From Acanthochlamys bracteata (taxonomy: Eukaryota > Streptophyta > Magnoliopsida > Pandanales > Velloziaceae): DNA of 64,000 bases. The first letter of the stretch is position 1. Each line of letters opens with the position of its first letter. The notes below the pieces were generated by a model. That model was not told the DNA's origin and searched no databases. It worked only from the letters and a program-made list of their open reading frames with translations. Location: the NCBI GenBank assembly GCA_019914995.1, contig CM034145.1, positions 4,161,262 to 4,225,261 on the forward strand, given 5' to 3'. Positions 12,384 through 22,861 of the stretch are shown piece by piece. A program made the position numbers and the translations under genes.

Positions 12384-13353
12384 TTTGTGCTCTATTTCTA
12401 TACTTAATAATTATTCAATTTTGGGCGGCTATGATGCAGCTATTTGTAAGTGAAATGTTTTGTATCCAGAGATAGCACATAGATAGCTGCTATTTTTCTG
12501 CTATAACTATAATGATTCTTTTTTTACAACTTTGCATAACTTAATTCAAACGGTTAGTTTATTCTAATTCATAAATTATAATTTTTAATTATTATTATTA
12601 TTATAAAATTAATTTCGAGTTTCAATTGAAAATTTTGTACTAAATTTTCTGTAATATGATGCCAACTTTTTTTATATGTAAATAGATAGCTGTAATACTT
12701 TTGAACTATATTTTATTAAAATCTTACATATACGCACCCAAAAATGCATTACAAACTAATTGATGATGGGAAGAAGAAGAAAAAGAAAATAATTGAGAAA
12801 TCTTAATGTTAGAAAAGAATTACTGCACAGATCATGTAAACTTATATTTGACAATTTGAATTAGAAACATTTCTTTTCTGCCGTAAACTAGTTAGTTGAT
12901 CAGAAAATCCCAAATGTTTTCTACATCAATGTAAGATAAGGGTTCGCTCTCGTAAAAAATAAATAAATAATAGAAAAAAAAACATACGACTGAGGTAAGA
13001 TGCTTGGGGATGTTTGGCTTTTATTTTTCAAATTTTTTTATTTTAATTTTTTATTTTGATTGTTAGTAAATCTTTTATAGTATTTTATAAAATGTATTTA
13101 AAAACTTAAAAAATATAAAAAATTATAGATAATAAAACTTCATCATTATTTTAATTATTTTTAATTAAAAAATAGAGCCTATGTTTTTAAATATTTTTTA
13201 AAGTTTTACTTTATAAACATCCAGAAGTCTTAGAATTCATGGATTCAATACAGTCCTTAGGAGCCTCACATGGGCTTCACCATAATGTATATGATCTTCA
13301 TACGTGGTAAAGTGATTCCAAGTTTTATGTGTTCCGAGAGGACACTAAACTAA
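12384..13353. other. AT-rich intergenic with a possible degraded MITE end
   Basis: No gene seen. GGGGATGTTTGGC at about 13007 resembles a MITE terminus. A related reversed end lies at about 14283-14303 (CTAAACATCCCCTAAC), so an older element may have been split by the 13354-14064 insertion. Confidence 0.35.
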
Positions 13354-14064
13354 GTGTATGTTTGGATACATAGTTAAAAAATAATAGTAAGATGATAAAT
13401 TAGAAAAATAATAAGAGTACGGATAGAAAAAAGTAACTATTTAAATTTACAATATTTTGATATATAGTAAGAGTAACAAACTAACTATTTTGGATAGATA
13501 GATAAATAAATAAATAACAAAAGTAAATTTTTTAAAAAACTCAAAATTTAAGTTATATTAATTAAATTAGTTTTAAATTATATTAATCAAAATTAGATTA
13601 ATATAAATAAAAAGAGTTAACTTTATTAACATAACTTTTAGATTAATTTTTATATTAATTTTAATTTTTTATTAATGTTTGATATAATTTAACAAAATTA
13701 AATTAAATTTAAATTAAAAATTTTAATCATATAAATTTATTATTTTTTGTACCAACTAAAATCAATTAAACTTAAATAAATATAAAAATTATAAATTAGT
13801 ATAATATACTAATTAAAATAAATATTAAATAATTAAGAAAATTAAAAAATAAAAAAATAAAAAAGAAAGCAAATTTGTTTCCTCTTTTGTCACCATATGT
13901 ACCCACCAATTTGATGGTTACATATTTCACCATAAAATATGATGAGGGATAAAAAACAATTCTCCTTCCCTTCTATTAATAAAATCAAAACAAATATAGT
14001 TAATATGATAAAATACTTCACCATCACCACCATTCATCATCAATAACCACAATCCAAACATACC
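13354..14064. mobile_element. Tourist-like (PIF/Harbinger) MITE, about 710 bp
   Basis: The ends are GTGTATGTTTGGAT and the complement of GGTATGTTTGGAT. They are flanked by the 3-bp duplication TAA at 13351-13353 and 14065-14067. The interior is AT-rich with no transposase. Confidence 0.7.
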
Positions 14065-14556
14065 TAATGAAATGTTTTGAAGGTTTTTTAAATAAAATAT
14101 TTTTAAAGAAAAAATATTTTTATTTTTTTGAGAAACAAATTTTTTATTAAAAAATAAAAATATGCAATAAAAGAATTTCACTACGTAAAATTTTTCTATA
14201 ATTTTAAAAATTTTAAATAAATTTTTATATACTTATAAAAAATATATTAAAAAATATATAATTGAAAAATAATTTTTGAAGTAAGCAATGCTAAACATCC
14301 CCTAACAGACATTTAAATTTATTAACACTTTCTCTCTGCTTTATTGACACTAACTTTATGCACTGAAGTAATCTTTCTACTATAGCATTAACAATATCTC
14401 ACGACACATAAAAAAACAAAAACAACAGAAAAAGGAATGCAATTCTCCATCAAAAGAATTATCGTCTACGCCTCAACTGATACACTTCTTCTGCTCCTAT
14501 TCGCCATCCGCTCGACACTACGATATAGAGCAATGAAGTTATAACTTCTTAGACCC

Positions 14557-15410
14557 TTTTGGCGTGTTTCAAAGTCGGTGGAACTCTAATTTCTTCCGCC
14601 AAAATTGGAGTTTCACCGACTCTCGTGTTTTTTTGGCATACATAGACTGGGAACTCAAGTTCCGAATTCCACGCGAGCAGAACTCCAGTTCTAAGCTTTT
14701 TTACTGTATTTTCTTCTCGGAACGCTCTTTGCTACAGCTCCCTTCTAATTTCTTCTCCTTCTCAAACGCTCTTCCCTATTCAACTTCTTTCCCTTTCTGG
14801 ACTCAACAAGCTCCAAAACTTCCTTGCTCCACCGCTCTCCTATAGTACAGAAACATAAAAACTAGCAAAAATATAGAAATAAAAAAGCCTTGAAAATTCT
14901 ATTTTTAACGGAGGACGCTGATCAACCGAGAGCACTAAAAAACTCATATTAGTCTTAAACAAAGCTCCAAAGACAAAAAAAATAAGGATCAACAATAAAG
15001 AAGCAATACAAAAAGAAAAAGAAACAAAATTCCAACAACAAATACACAGCGCAAAGCGTTGAGAGAGAAAAAGATAAAAAGAAGAAAATAGAGAAAGAGA
15101 GAGAAGGGAGGGAGGCGATGACTGGTTGCTTACAGGCTGTATAAGGCTGTGGCTAGGTTAGATTTGGTTATATTAAATTAGTTATTTAATATAAAAATTT
15201 GTGCTATTTTCTCTACCAAATAATAGCAATTGAAACTCAAGTCAATACAAATTATAATAATTCTTATAATAAAAAGTAACACGTGCCAATTATAAAATTT
15301 TTGACAAAATCTTTCTTATAAACTGAAGGAAAAAAAAAAACAATTTGATCACATTCACATATCAATAACAATAATAACTGAAGAAAAATCTTAAACACGC
15401 CAAACAATAC
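14557..15410. mobile_element. possible inverted-repeat element with perfect 12-bp ends
   Basis: TTTGGCGTGTTT near 14557 is matched by AAACACGCCAAA near 15396-15407. The left interior resembles the GGGCGTGTTTCAAA Tourist family ('ggtggaactctaatttc'). The right 230 bp is also present at 16782-17010 without the left end, so the two ends may have different histories. A pyrimidine-rich stretch at 14700-14830 is open in one frame but resembles no protein. Confidence 0.4.
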
Positions 15411-15457
15411 AAAATACAACTAAAACGGGCTATTCGTAGCCGACTGTATCTGTCACA
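15169..15457. repeat. segmental duplication block A, copy 1
   Basis: About 290 bp nearly identical to 16782-17070, ending in both copies with 'tagccgactgtatctgtcac'. In this copy it is joined directly to block B. Confidence 0.9.
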
Positions 15458-15459
15458 AA

Positions 15460-16190
15460 CGCTTTCGGAAAACGTTTTGCGAAACACTCGCGTAGTTATA
15501 TTGAGACGTAGTCTAGTTGAATACTACATCATATTCCAACTTATTTGAAAATTATACATGTATTTAACCGGAAAAAAAGATATTATCAATCGAAATAAGT
15601 TCCTCTGTCTTCTTGTCTAGAGGAGTACAAATTTAGGGGTGACAAATTCATATCCGACCCGAAATCGATTTAAAAAAATCAAATTCAGATCAAACTTTTG
15701 TCGGTTTCGTCAATCCGAATTTGACCCGAAATAATTAAACAAATACGGTATCAAATTCGAGTTGATCCGATATTAACCCATTTAATCCATATAACTATTT
15801 ATATAGTATTTATTATTAAATAGTTAAAAAATAGTTTGAATAATAGCATAAGATTTGAATTGAATATGTATTCTTACTTATCATAATTTAATTAACTTTT
15901 ACTTATTTATAAATTTTATCAAAATCAACATATATTTTAGATATATCACAATTAATAATTTTTATATATTATTATTTAAAATTAATATCTATAATTTTAT
16001 TTTAATTATTAATTATTAAATAAGTCGATCTGAATTTTATTCGGTTATTAAATTGGTTGATTTTGAGTTGACAATTTTGATTTATATATAAATAGATCGA
16101 ATTAGAATTAAATAATTTTGATCCGATTACTATATAGGTTGATCCGAAACTGATGTAAGAATTCGAGTTGCCACTCCTAAGTTATGTAGC
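15460..16190. repeat. segmental duplication block B, copy 1, containing a hAT-type MITE
   Basis: Similar over about 720 bp to 19780-20520. Shared words include 'gaatactacatcatattcca' and 'attatacatgtatttaacc'. Inside, TAGGGGTGACAA (15634-15645) and TTGCCACTCCTA (16168-16179) form the inverted ends of a hAT-like MITE. Confidence 0.85.
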
Positions 16191-16781
16191 AACTTAAATT
16201 CATACATGAATCTGCATTAGACAGTTTTCGTTTCAACAAACAGTAAGATACGGGGACGGAGAGGAACATCTCCGTTGTTATGATCTTTGTTGTTTTTTAC
16301 ATGCTTTTATTTAGAAATCATGGAATCACTTGAACACAAACGAAGGTTTCATCATAAGAAAACTTTGAGAAAGGATTTAGGAAGAAATAACTTAATATGG
16401 TAGGTGACGTGGCTTTATATGTGCCACTCATCAATTGGAGCTGATGATCACAATTTTAAATGGGTGAATTGAAGATTAATTTTACCCCTAACAACAAAGG
16501 ATCTGGATCATTAAAAGTAAAATAATAATGAAGATGAACCTAAATAAAAAGTAGTCATTTAATCTTAACTTGTTTTAATCTATTAGTAAATTTAAAGACT
16601 TAATTCTATTTAAATAGAAAATAAATAAGTAAGTAATGAAATAAATTTCTGATTAAAAAAACTTAAATGCGCTTTTTGAATTATATCAAAATAATTTTAT
16701 ATAAATTTATTAATATAATTTTAGATGAATTTTTTATATAAATTTAACTTAACATTAATTTTATTAATATAATTTAATAAA
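16191..16781. other. AT-rich intergenic, nothing recognised
   Basis: Low-complexity AT-rich sequence between the two copies of block A. No gene or clear element. Confidence 0.5.
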
Positions 16782-17070
16782 TTAAATTAGTTATTTAATA
16801 TAAAACTTTTGTGCTATTTTCTCTACCAAATAATAGCAATTGAAACTCAAGTCAATACAAATTATAATAATTCTTATAATAAAAAATAACACGTGCCAAT
16901 TTTAAAATTTTTGATAAAATCTTTCTTATAAACTCAAGGAAAAAAAAAAAAAACAATTTGATCACGTTCACATATCAATAACAATAATAACTGAAGAAAA
17001 ATCTTAAACACGTCAAACAATACAAAATACAACTAAAACGGGCTATTCGTAGCCGACTGTATCTGTCACA
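16782..17070. repeat. segmental duplication block A, copy 2
   Basis: Matches 15169-15457 with few substitutions and a length difference in the A run. Here it is followed by unrelated sequence instead of block B. Confidence 0.9.
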
Positions 17071-17644
17071 ATATTCAAAATAAATATTATACAACTCTAA
17101 CTTAGAAAATAGAAGAACAATTCCTTCTCAGTACAAAATAACATTAATAAGATTGATAAGTGGTCTATGCAAGACAGCAAGATTGATAACTCAGAATCTA
17201 GGCTTTGCAAATCAACAATCTATATACTCAGCCATATGCACCCTGATACACATCAAGAAAAAACACAAAAACCAGCAAAACTAGCAACACACTTTTGATA
17301 CCCCAAAGAAACATCCAATGATCAATTCTATTACAGCATCACTCTCAGAACTCAGACAGTACATAACAAGATTACTCATATTTCTGCAAGTATCATTAAT
17401 AAGAAAGAGCACACTTTCTAAACAAATCTGATCAATACTAGGAAAAAAACCCAGAAATTCATCAATTAATGATAGAAAAACAGTTAAGCAATACATAAAA
17501 TGACCAGTAATATTGCATCAAAGATAGTTTTTATCCACATGCTTACTAGAAAAAGGAACCATACTATACCAATGTAAAACAACTAGGAAAATATTGTCAC
17601 TCCAAATGATGTCAAATAAAAGATGGAACAGCTACAATCGCTTA

Positions 17645-17907
17645 GGGCGTGTTTACCAACACCCCCAAACTCCACTTCCCTCAAACTCAAGTTTCACATA
17701 AATACATACAAAAATTAAAATAAATTTTTTTTATCAATAAAATTTTTTTAAAAATTCAAATTTAACACTTACTATAAATATATAATTAATATAAAATTTT
17801 ATTTTTTAGTAAATATTTTTAATTTTTATTTTTATTTTTTTAATTTATTTTCTAAAAACTCCACTTCACTCAAAACTCCATTTCCCACCCCCTTGGTAAA
17901 CACGCCC
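17645..17907. mobile_element. Tourist MITE with perfect 15-bp inverted ends
   Basis: The ends GGGCGTGTTTACCAA and its exact complement are flanked by TTA at 17642-17644 and 17908-17910. These are the hallmarks of PIF/Harbinger-derived Tourist elements. It is 263 bp with no coding capacity. The perfect ends suggest a recent insertion. Confidence 0.88.
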
Positions 17908-18663
17908 TTATTGTCCATCTACCAAATGCTATATAATGGAAACAATTTATTATACTTGCTTCAACAGGCAAATTCCTGACAACAACCTCCTCATGACAAA
18001 TTGTAGTTCAATGACATAAACTGGCATCTTAAAGCAGAAACCTAGCCATACCAACAACTCCAATCTTCTTATAAAGAAGGTACCAAGTTTTCATTCCCTC
18101 AGATTTAAGCATCATCAAACACAAAACCATCAAGAAGGTGACCTATAATATAACAAAGCAACAGTCTCTTCTGTTTAATCATTTAATCCAGCGCTCATGA
18201 ATTGATTGATACATTCAAACAACGAATAACCACCGACAAGGATTCCGTTACAGGTGCTGATCTATTATAAATATGAAGCAAAAATGCATGATGACAAAAT
18301 ATTTGGAAATTCTTCAAATTCCGGCCAGCTTGCTGGAGTAAAAAACGAAAAAAACAGTAATTCGAAGATGAAATAAGGAATTGGCGTACCTGAAATCCGT
18401 TCACCGTGGTGTATGAAATTCTAGGGTTTCTAAATGAAATTCGTCGTGTTTCCGGCGGGAGAACGAGAGAGAAATCGATCACTCAGCAAAGCAATTTACA
18501 AGCACAACATCAACCGCCGGCGAATGATTAGGGAACAGAGGCGGAGGAGGTCGAGATAGGTGTGGCGCGAAGCAGAAGAAGAGAAAGAAGTTAACAGAAA
18601 GGGCACCAGCGGAAGGAAATTTGATGAATTTACTTTCAATCCAAAACAATGTCATAAACAATG

Positions 18664-18674
18664 ATCCCACATCG
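18664..18674 (+). promoter_or_regulatory. upstream sequence element (USE) of plant snRNA/7SL type
   Basis: ATCCCACATCG is an exact match to the plant USE consensus RTCCCACATCG. It lies about 65 bp before the 7SL-like start. About 24 bp downstream, where Pol III snRNA-type promoters carry TATA, the sequence is TCTAAGAG (18699-18706), a degraded TATA. Confidence 0.65.
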
Positions 18675-18728
18675 ATTAGGAATTCTGCTTTTGGAAACTC
18701 TAAGAGCAGAACATGAGCTGCAGCAACC

Positions 18729-18850
18729 GGCGAGCTGGGTAGTTCTAGCTTGTAACCCTAACGGGGCCAATAAGATTGGTTGGATGTTAGAGGGGATGGG
18801 TTCAGCAAATCAAATCTAGAGACGAGGACCGTGTGCGACATGCACACGTG
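18729..18850 (+). ncRNA. 7SL (SRP) RNA-like 5' domain, probably a diverged or dead copy
   Basis: The sequence GGCGAGCTGGGTAG, a short gap, then AGCTTGTAACCCTAACGGGG followed by CAATAAG resembles, from memory, the 5' Alu domain of plant 7SL RNA (CCGAGCT..GTAG, AGCTTGTAACCC, GGGGGCATTAAGG). It includes the UGUAA turn that contacts SRP9/14. Its position about 65 bp after an exact USE supports a Pol III-type locus. Similarity fades after about 100 nt. A T6 run at 19002-19007 could be a terminator but would give about 275 nt, shorter than a normal 7SL RNA. The mutated TATA position argues for a pseudogene. The assignment is tentative. Confidence 0.45.
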
Positions 18851-18889
18851 TAAAAGCAGCAAATCATTCTAAAATCAATTCTTTAGCAG

Positions 18890-19780
18890 TTAAGCGTGCT
18901 AGCTATCTACCTTGCGTAGCCTTCGCTGCTCCTACGAAGGAGCCGTGTTACCTCTCTCAAGGCTCCTTGCTGAGCCCATCCGTCTTCACCAAACAATCAT
19001 CTTTTTTGTGATATAAATATGTATTCTGCTCCGAATAAGTTCGAAGAATGCTACAGTGCTAGGTAGCTTTTTGGTTCTGAGAATGTTTTCATCTTAAAAT
19101 TTCAAACCGAAGGAATATCTTATAATAAACTTGAAAGTTGGTAAAGTAGAGAAGTTTTGAGTATATATAGTATGTATCTCATCTACAGTATAAAATAGCC
19201 ATTCCATCTCATAAACTCACTCAATTCACATTCACAACCAATTTTCTGCATTCTCCCAGGCATTGGAAAGGGTCTTTTTTCCTTTAATAAAACATAATCA
19301 AAAATTGCTTGTGCTTATACACTCCAGGGAGTGTTTTGCAATATTTATAACATTACTTGTTATTTTACAATTTTTTTATATTTTTAATAAAAATTTTACA
19401 GTATTTTAAAAATATAAAAATATAAATAAATTATATATCATATTTATATATGTAATAAGTATTTTCATTTTTATATAAAAAATTAAATTTATTTTATAAA
19501 GAATTCCAAAACAAACTTTATTTATAAAAAGCTTTTTGGTTCAAATATTTCTAGATGTCTCGATATGTTTGACCAAGTATCATGGGCATTTTAAAGTGCT
19601 TTTGAAATTAAATTTTTATAGAATAAAAAATATTTTTGTCATTTTTTAAAAATAAGCTATATTTTTTTATTTAAAAATATTAATAAAATTAAGCAATAAC
19701 AATATTTTACTATGTAAAATCTTTTTATACTTTCTAAATTTTTAAATAAATTCTCTAAATACTTATAAAATATGTATTAA
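18890..19780. other. intergenic with hairpin and AT-rich sequence
   Basis: A GGAGCC/GGCTCC hairpin with AAGGAGCC..AAGGCTCC lies near 18935-18968. From about 19330 the sequence becomes very AT-rich and resembles other decayed MITE interiors in this window. No gene seen. Confidence 0.4.
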
Positions 19781-20520
19781 AAACGTAAATTAAAAAACTT
19801 CTTTGGAAAATGCTTTGCCAAACGCTCACGTAGCTATGTTGAGAGACGTACTCTAGTTGAATACTACATCATATTCCAACTTATTTGAAAATTATACATG
19901 TATTTAACCGAAGAAAAAATATTACCAATCCAAACAAGTTCTTCTGTCTTCCTGTCTAGAAGAATACAAATTTAGGGGTGAAATATTCATACCCGATCCA
20001 AAATCGATCCGAAAAATTCAAATTTAGATCAAGTTTTTGTCTGTTTCGTCAATCTAAATTTGACCCGAAATAATTAAACAGATTCAGATCGGTTCGAGTT
20101 GACCCGATAATGATCCATTTAATATATATAATTATTTATATACTATATATTATTTAATAATTAAAAAATAGTTTGAATAATGTCATAAAATTTGAATTTA
20201 ATTTATATATATATATTTCTTAATTTATCATAATTTAATAAATTTTTACTTAATTTAAAAATTCTATCAAAATTAATATTTTATTAGATATGTCATAATT
20301 AATAATTTTATATATTATTGCTAGCAATTAATATTTATAATTTTTTTAATTATTAAATAGGTCGATCTGAATTTTATTCGGTTATTAAATTGGTTAGTTT
20401 TGAGTTGATAATTTTGACATATATAAATAAATAGATCGAATTAAAATTGAACAATTTTGACATAATTATCTATGGATCGATCTAGAATCGATGTAAAAAC
20501 TCGAATTGCCACTCCTAATT
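19780..20520. repeat. segmental duplication block B, copy 2, containing a hAT-type MITE
   Basis: Counterpart of 15460-16190. Its MITE ends are TAGGGGTGAAAT near 19973 and TTGCCACTCCTA near 20505-20516. Block A copy 2 lies 2.7 kb upstream, so the blocks are split here. Confidence 0.85.
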
Positions 20521-20776
20521 ATAATTCTATATTTCTTCTCAACTCCATATGCGGCACTTCCAGCATATTTGACAGTATTCATCATTATTTTTAAATATTT
20601 TATTCAACTTTATTTCTTAATAAATATTTATATAATATTACAATTTTTTGTTTAAATATTTAAAAAATATAAATAAATTAGATGTCATAAAATGTTTATA
20701 TAAATAATTATATTTTTACGAGATAACAAAACTTAAATTTATTTTTTAAAAAAATTTAAGATAAACTTTTATTTAA

Positions 20777-21071
20777 GGTGTATTTCAAACTCCCGTAACT
20801 CTACTTTCTTTCATCGGATTTTGAATTCCAAGCAGTTCATATGTTTTAATTACATAAAAAATTTAGAATTTTACTTCCACATACGGAACTCTAATTTAAA
20901 CTTTCTTATTTGCATACTTTTCAATACAATTATATTTTTTAATTTTCAATACACTTTTAAAAACTATTAAAATATAAATACTGAACTTCACTTTCACTTT
21001 ATTTTTTAAAAAATTCTATTTTTTAGTTTTCACTTTAATAAAATTCAGTTACATGCATTTGAAACACGCCC
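20777..21071. mobile_element. Tourist-like MITE, GGGCGTGTTTCAAA family
   Basis: The left end GGTGTATTTCAAAC and the complement of the right end GGGCGTGTTTCAAAT belong to the same family as 46629-46921 and 52676-52931. Flanks are TAA and TTT, so the target duplication has decayed. Confidence 0.65.
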
Positions 21072-21723
21072 TTTGAAACTCCCAAAGGTACTCTTTGCTA
21101 TTAAAATTAGAAGTACTTCCTTTATCTTTTTAATGTTAAAGCTTATTCCATCAGTGGAGTTAAAATATTGTTAGAAATTACAGACTTAGAAACTTTCAGG
21201 CTTATAATTACTTCGGACGCTATCGGCGAAACCACGTTTATCACTAGTTCAGTTTCGTGAAGTCTTCGAAACTATGATCTTGGCTAAGTTCTAAAAACTT
21301 ATCATTTCCAATAAATATTATTTATATTAAAATAATTAATAAATTTTTATATAAATATTGAAAAATAAATATTTATATATAATAAATTTTGTATATGTAT
21401 GATTTTTTATATTTAAAAATAATTAAACTTATTTTTAACTATTTATAAAGTAATTTTATTTTAAATTTTGATAAGCAGTTTTTTAAGCGTCCTTTTGCAT
21501 CGATAGGAAGGCTTTTGAATTCATTTCTTTTCTTAATCTTTAAGCAACCTCTTATATGACATCAGTAACTAATGAAAAAATCCTAAATAAGTAAATAACT
21601 AACATCGAAAGGAGGACAACTCTAACTCGTCAAACGCACGCGTTCAGTTCCATGGCGGTTTGACTCTTTCATACTTCCAAAACAACGCGGTCCAATTTGA
21701 GCAACAAACGCATGATTTGTTGT

Positions 21724-21730
21724 TATAAAA
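21724..21730 (+). promoter_or_regulatory. candidate TATA box of the small-protein gene
   Basis: TATAAAA about 170 bp before the ATG at 21894; a second TATAAAAA lies at 21772-21779. The leader between is pyrimidine-rich. Confidence 0.45.
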
Positions 21731-21893
21731 CGTCCACGTTCCTTCGATTGCAAGCTGTTCTTCTTGTTCTTGTATAAAAACTAATTACAAGCCAAGAATC
21801 TTCTCATATACTTTCCAATCACGGAAACTAAACCTTGTTGATCTTTGGGTTCAATTAATCTTCTTGTTGTAAGAAGTAGTAGCAGATCTAATA

Positions 21894-22112
21894 ATGGAGA
21901 GGAGCAACTCTTTTGGATTGTCATGGGCCGACCAGTGGGATACAGACCCGAGTATAACGACACCGCAACCGAAGAAGAACGGGAAGAACGGTGGCGGTGC
22001 GGAGAAGACGAAGGCGGTGGCGACGAATGGGTTGAAGAAAGTGAAGGAAGGAACGACTCATGGTATTCAGTGGATCAAAGACAAGTACAAGAAAACAACT
22101 CATAAACATTGA
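21894..22112 (+). CDS. small conserved plant protein of unknown function (72 aa)
   Basis: Single-exon frame beginning MERSNSFGLSWADQWDTDP and ending GIQWIKDKYKKTTHKH. The N-terminal SFGLSWADQWD motif and the basic C-terminal KKVKEGT..G.QWIKDKY.K segment recur in a family of short uncharacterised plant proteins that I recall; I know no assigned function. The middle (about 23-45) is Lys/Gly/Thr-rich and probably disordered. There is no signal peptide or membrane segment. The ATG follows a purine-rich leader, TATA-like boxes lie upstream, and AATAAA at 22278-22283 provides a plausible polyadenylation signal. I believe it is a real gene because the conserved motifs sit at both ends of the frame, although two longer overlapping frames exist in this GC-richer patch. 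Confidence 0.8.
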   Translation: MERSNSFGLSWADQWDTDPSITTPQPKKNGKNGGGAEKTKAVATNGLKKVKEGTTHGIQWIKDKYKKTTHKH

Positions 22113-22277
22113 ATTGTTTGATTGATTCAAATGTTTCTTTCCTTATTTTCTTTGTTCTTGCTCTAAAATGAATTGGTTGATTGTTATTTTTCTTTTCGTT
22201 GGAGTATGGTTTGTAGAATTGGGGATATGTGTTTGTGATTGATGTTATCTTCTTCTGAGTTATGCATTCATTTTGTA

Positions 22278-22283
22278 AATAAA
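22278..22283 (+). terminator. candidate polyadenylation signal of the small-protein gene
   Basis: AATAAA 166 bp after the stop codon, within a T-rich 3' UTR. Confidence 0.45.
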
Positions 22284-22861
22284 GCAGAGATGTATTTTTT
22301 TCCTTTAACACTCTTCTATTTTGGTTCTTCTAAAGCCGTCGTTCTGACTAATGTTTCATGTCATTAAATATCGAAAAAACTAAACTGGTTTTTACTTTTA
22401 TGAGCATAGCACAGAGTACAGGGATTATCTTTCTTTTGAAGCATGAAGTTCTGTTTTGAATGAATAATAATTACAATATACATGTTTCTAGTTTACGAGC
22501 TCTTTCAGAAGCCTAGGATATTGATATCATTTTCAGCTCAACAGCATATATAGATAATGGAAGTGCCTCGGCGTCAATGTGACTCTAGCTGCCCATGGCC
22601 ATTCACCAACTTAAATTGCAGCATTTAGGCATAGAAATTAGAAAGGATTGCAAGAATGAATAAACTGCAATTCTAAGTGCAAGACTTGAGCTCTGCTTCT
22701 ACAACCAACACAGATTGCTAACTGATTTCAAAACAGAGCCCCAGCGAAAGATTCCTTCATTTTTACACATTGTAACAGAGTTGAAGTTATTCTGCGCGCC
22801 TAGGAGACTCATTTTCAATAAAGATCCTACACACTTTTTCACAACTTACCTACAAAAAACA

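Larger units (their letters stand above)
17071..18760 (-). other. unidentified minus-strand transcribed-looking region (5' UTR or exon-intron remnant)
   Basis: The 18391-18600 part is less AT-rich than its surroundings and, on the minus strand, reads like a plant 5' exon ('gaaaccctagaatttcat') ending in a good donor, CAG|GTACGCC, at 18390/18389. Candidate acceptors follow, for example TTATATTATAG|GTCACC near 18142. No open frame of more than about 95 codons exists and none resembles a known protein. It may be the 5' end of a truncated gene or a long noncoding RNA. A MITE sits inside. Confidence 0.3.

Noticed and set aside
14564-14845. 93-codon plus-strand frame
   Set aside because: It lies in MITE-like, pyrimidine-rich sequence and has no protein-family features.
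18889-18900. 5S rRNA-like word GTTAAGCGTGCT
   Set aside because: Only 12 nt match; the surrounding bases do not continue into 5S rRNA, so it is probably chance.
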